Shown here: piece after piece, positions 6,650 to 6,976 of the stretch
How positions within the stretch are numbered: position 1 is the stretch's first letter
Layout of the letters: every line of letters begins with the position of its first letter
Source: Thermoplasmata archaeon
Lineage (GTDB): Archaea; Thermoplasmatota; Thermoplasmata; Lutacidiplasmatales; UBA184
NCBI GenBank assembly: GCA_030040865.1
Contig: JASHSX010000111.1
Location: 1 to 6,976 of the forward strand
Reading direction: 5' to 3'
Length of the DNA stretch: 6,976 nt
Notes under the pieces: model-generated
What the model was told of the DNA's origin: nothing
Database searches by the model: none
What the model saw: the letters and a program-made list of their open reading frames with translations, nothing else
Position numbers and translations under genes: made by a program

Positions 6650-6688
6650 CCGCCGGCGGAGGCCCGGCCGCCTCCGGTGCGCCGGCGC
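6650..6688. repeat. Cluster of GC-rich palindromes between the epimerase-like and AAA+ fusion genes
   Basis: Three dyads lie within 39 bases: CCGCCGGCGG (6650-6659), CGGAGGC-6 nt-GCCTCCG (6657-6676) and GCGCCGGCGC (6679-6688). They lie downstream of the epimerase-like stop and upstream of the AAA+ fusion start on the minus strand. They could form a 3'-end structure or an operator, but such palindromes also arise by chance in very GC-rich DNA. Confidence 0.35.
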
Positions 6689-6741
6689 CGCCGCCTCGCG
6701 ACGGCGATCGGTGTCACAGCCGCCGACCCGAGCCTACGATC

Positions 6742-6976
6742 CTAGATCGCGAGCCGGTTGATCTCCCGAGTCGAGAGCACGGGCGAGGGTGATCCCCGCT
6801 GCACGACGTGGATCATGGCCCTCCCGACCGATTCCGTCGTAGTGACGGAGTTCGGCGCGATCGCGCCGGCGAGTAGGACGAACGGCAAGAGGACGGCGTA
6901 GAGAACCCGATACACGGGGGTCCGGGAGCGAATGCCGTGCTTCGAGCGGATGATCCCTGGACGGAACAGGTACACC
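6742..6976 (-). CDS. NAD(P)-binding epimerase-like protein (Rossmann/atypical SDR), C-terminal part
   Basis: The frame is open to the window edge. The first possible start inside is a GTG at 6975 (77 residues), but the content looks like the end of a longer protein, so the true start probably lies to the right. The visible sequence, YLFRPGIIRSKHGIRSRTP, then YRVLYAVLLP, then SVTTTESVGRAMIHVVQRG and a final STREINRLA, matches my recollection of the C-terminal end of short NAD(P)H-binding epimerase-like proteins. In those, an FRPG.I...HGI.S.T..YR segment is followed by VTTTE..GRAM, and the protein ends in an EN.DIN-like motif. The hydrophobic stretch at about 28-41 could suggest a membrane helix, but in this family it is part of the soluble fold. 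The cofactor-binding GxxGxxG motif would lie outside the window, so reaction and substrate cannot be named. It is on the same strand as the AAA+ fusion gene, 120 nt upstream of it. Confidence 0.6.
   Translation of the reverse strand, partial: VYLFRPGIIRSKHGIRSRTPVYRVLYAVLLPFVLLAGAIAPNSVTTTESVGRAMIHVVQRGSPSPVLSTREINRLAI

Noticed and set aside
6858..6895. Hydrophobic stretch in the last minus-strand gene read as a transmembrane helix
   Set aside because: The surrounding motifs fit the C-terminal end of soluble NAD(P)-binding epimerase-like proteins, where this segment belongs to the globular fold.

Overview
The window most likely comes from a high-GC archaeon, possibly a Thermoplasmatota-type lineage. 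The evidence is promoter architecture. The two clearest intergenic starts (447 on the plus strand, 4150 on the minus strand) each have an AT-rich TATA-like box centred about 27-30 nt upstream of the ATG. None of the three intergenic gene starts (those two and 6621) has a Shine-Dalgarno-like sequence. This fits leaderless archaeal transcription. The taxonomic call is an inference, because none of the proteins is lineage-specific, and a high-GC bacterium cannot be excluded.

Layout: positions 1-191 hold the 3' end of a glyoxalase/VOC-fold gene on the plus strand. A 255-nt intergenic stretch with a promoter follows. Then comes a 1014-codon plus-strand gene (447-3491) for an exported or N-terminally membrane-anchored, extremely glycine-rich protein. 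It carries eight regularly spaced beta-helix-like modules separated by Gly-Gly-X spacers. A 92-nt convergent intergenic region with two hairpins separates it from three minus-strand genes. Read in their own direction, these are the C-terminal part of an NAD(P)-binding epimerase-like gene (6976-6742, cut by the window edge), a 792-residue AAA+ / TolB-N-like (FlgO-like) / TPR fusion protein (6621-4243), and a small multi-pass membrane protein of unknown function (4150-3584) with its own promoter.

The genes do not form a recognisable pathway. The two outer enzymes look like ordinary small-molecule metabolism or detoxification proteins. The notable proteins are the large repetitive surface candidate and the three-part AAA+ fusion. 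No mobile element, CRISPR array, rRNA or convincing tRNA was seen. Many long open frames overlap the glycine-rich gene on both strands, but they follow from its GGN codon periodicity and are not genes.
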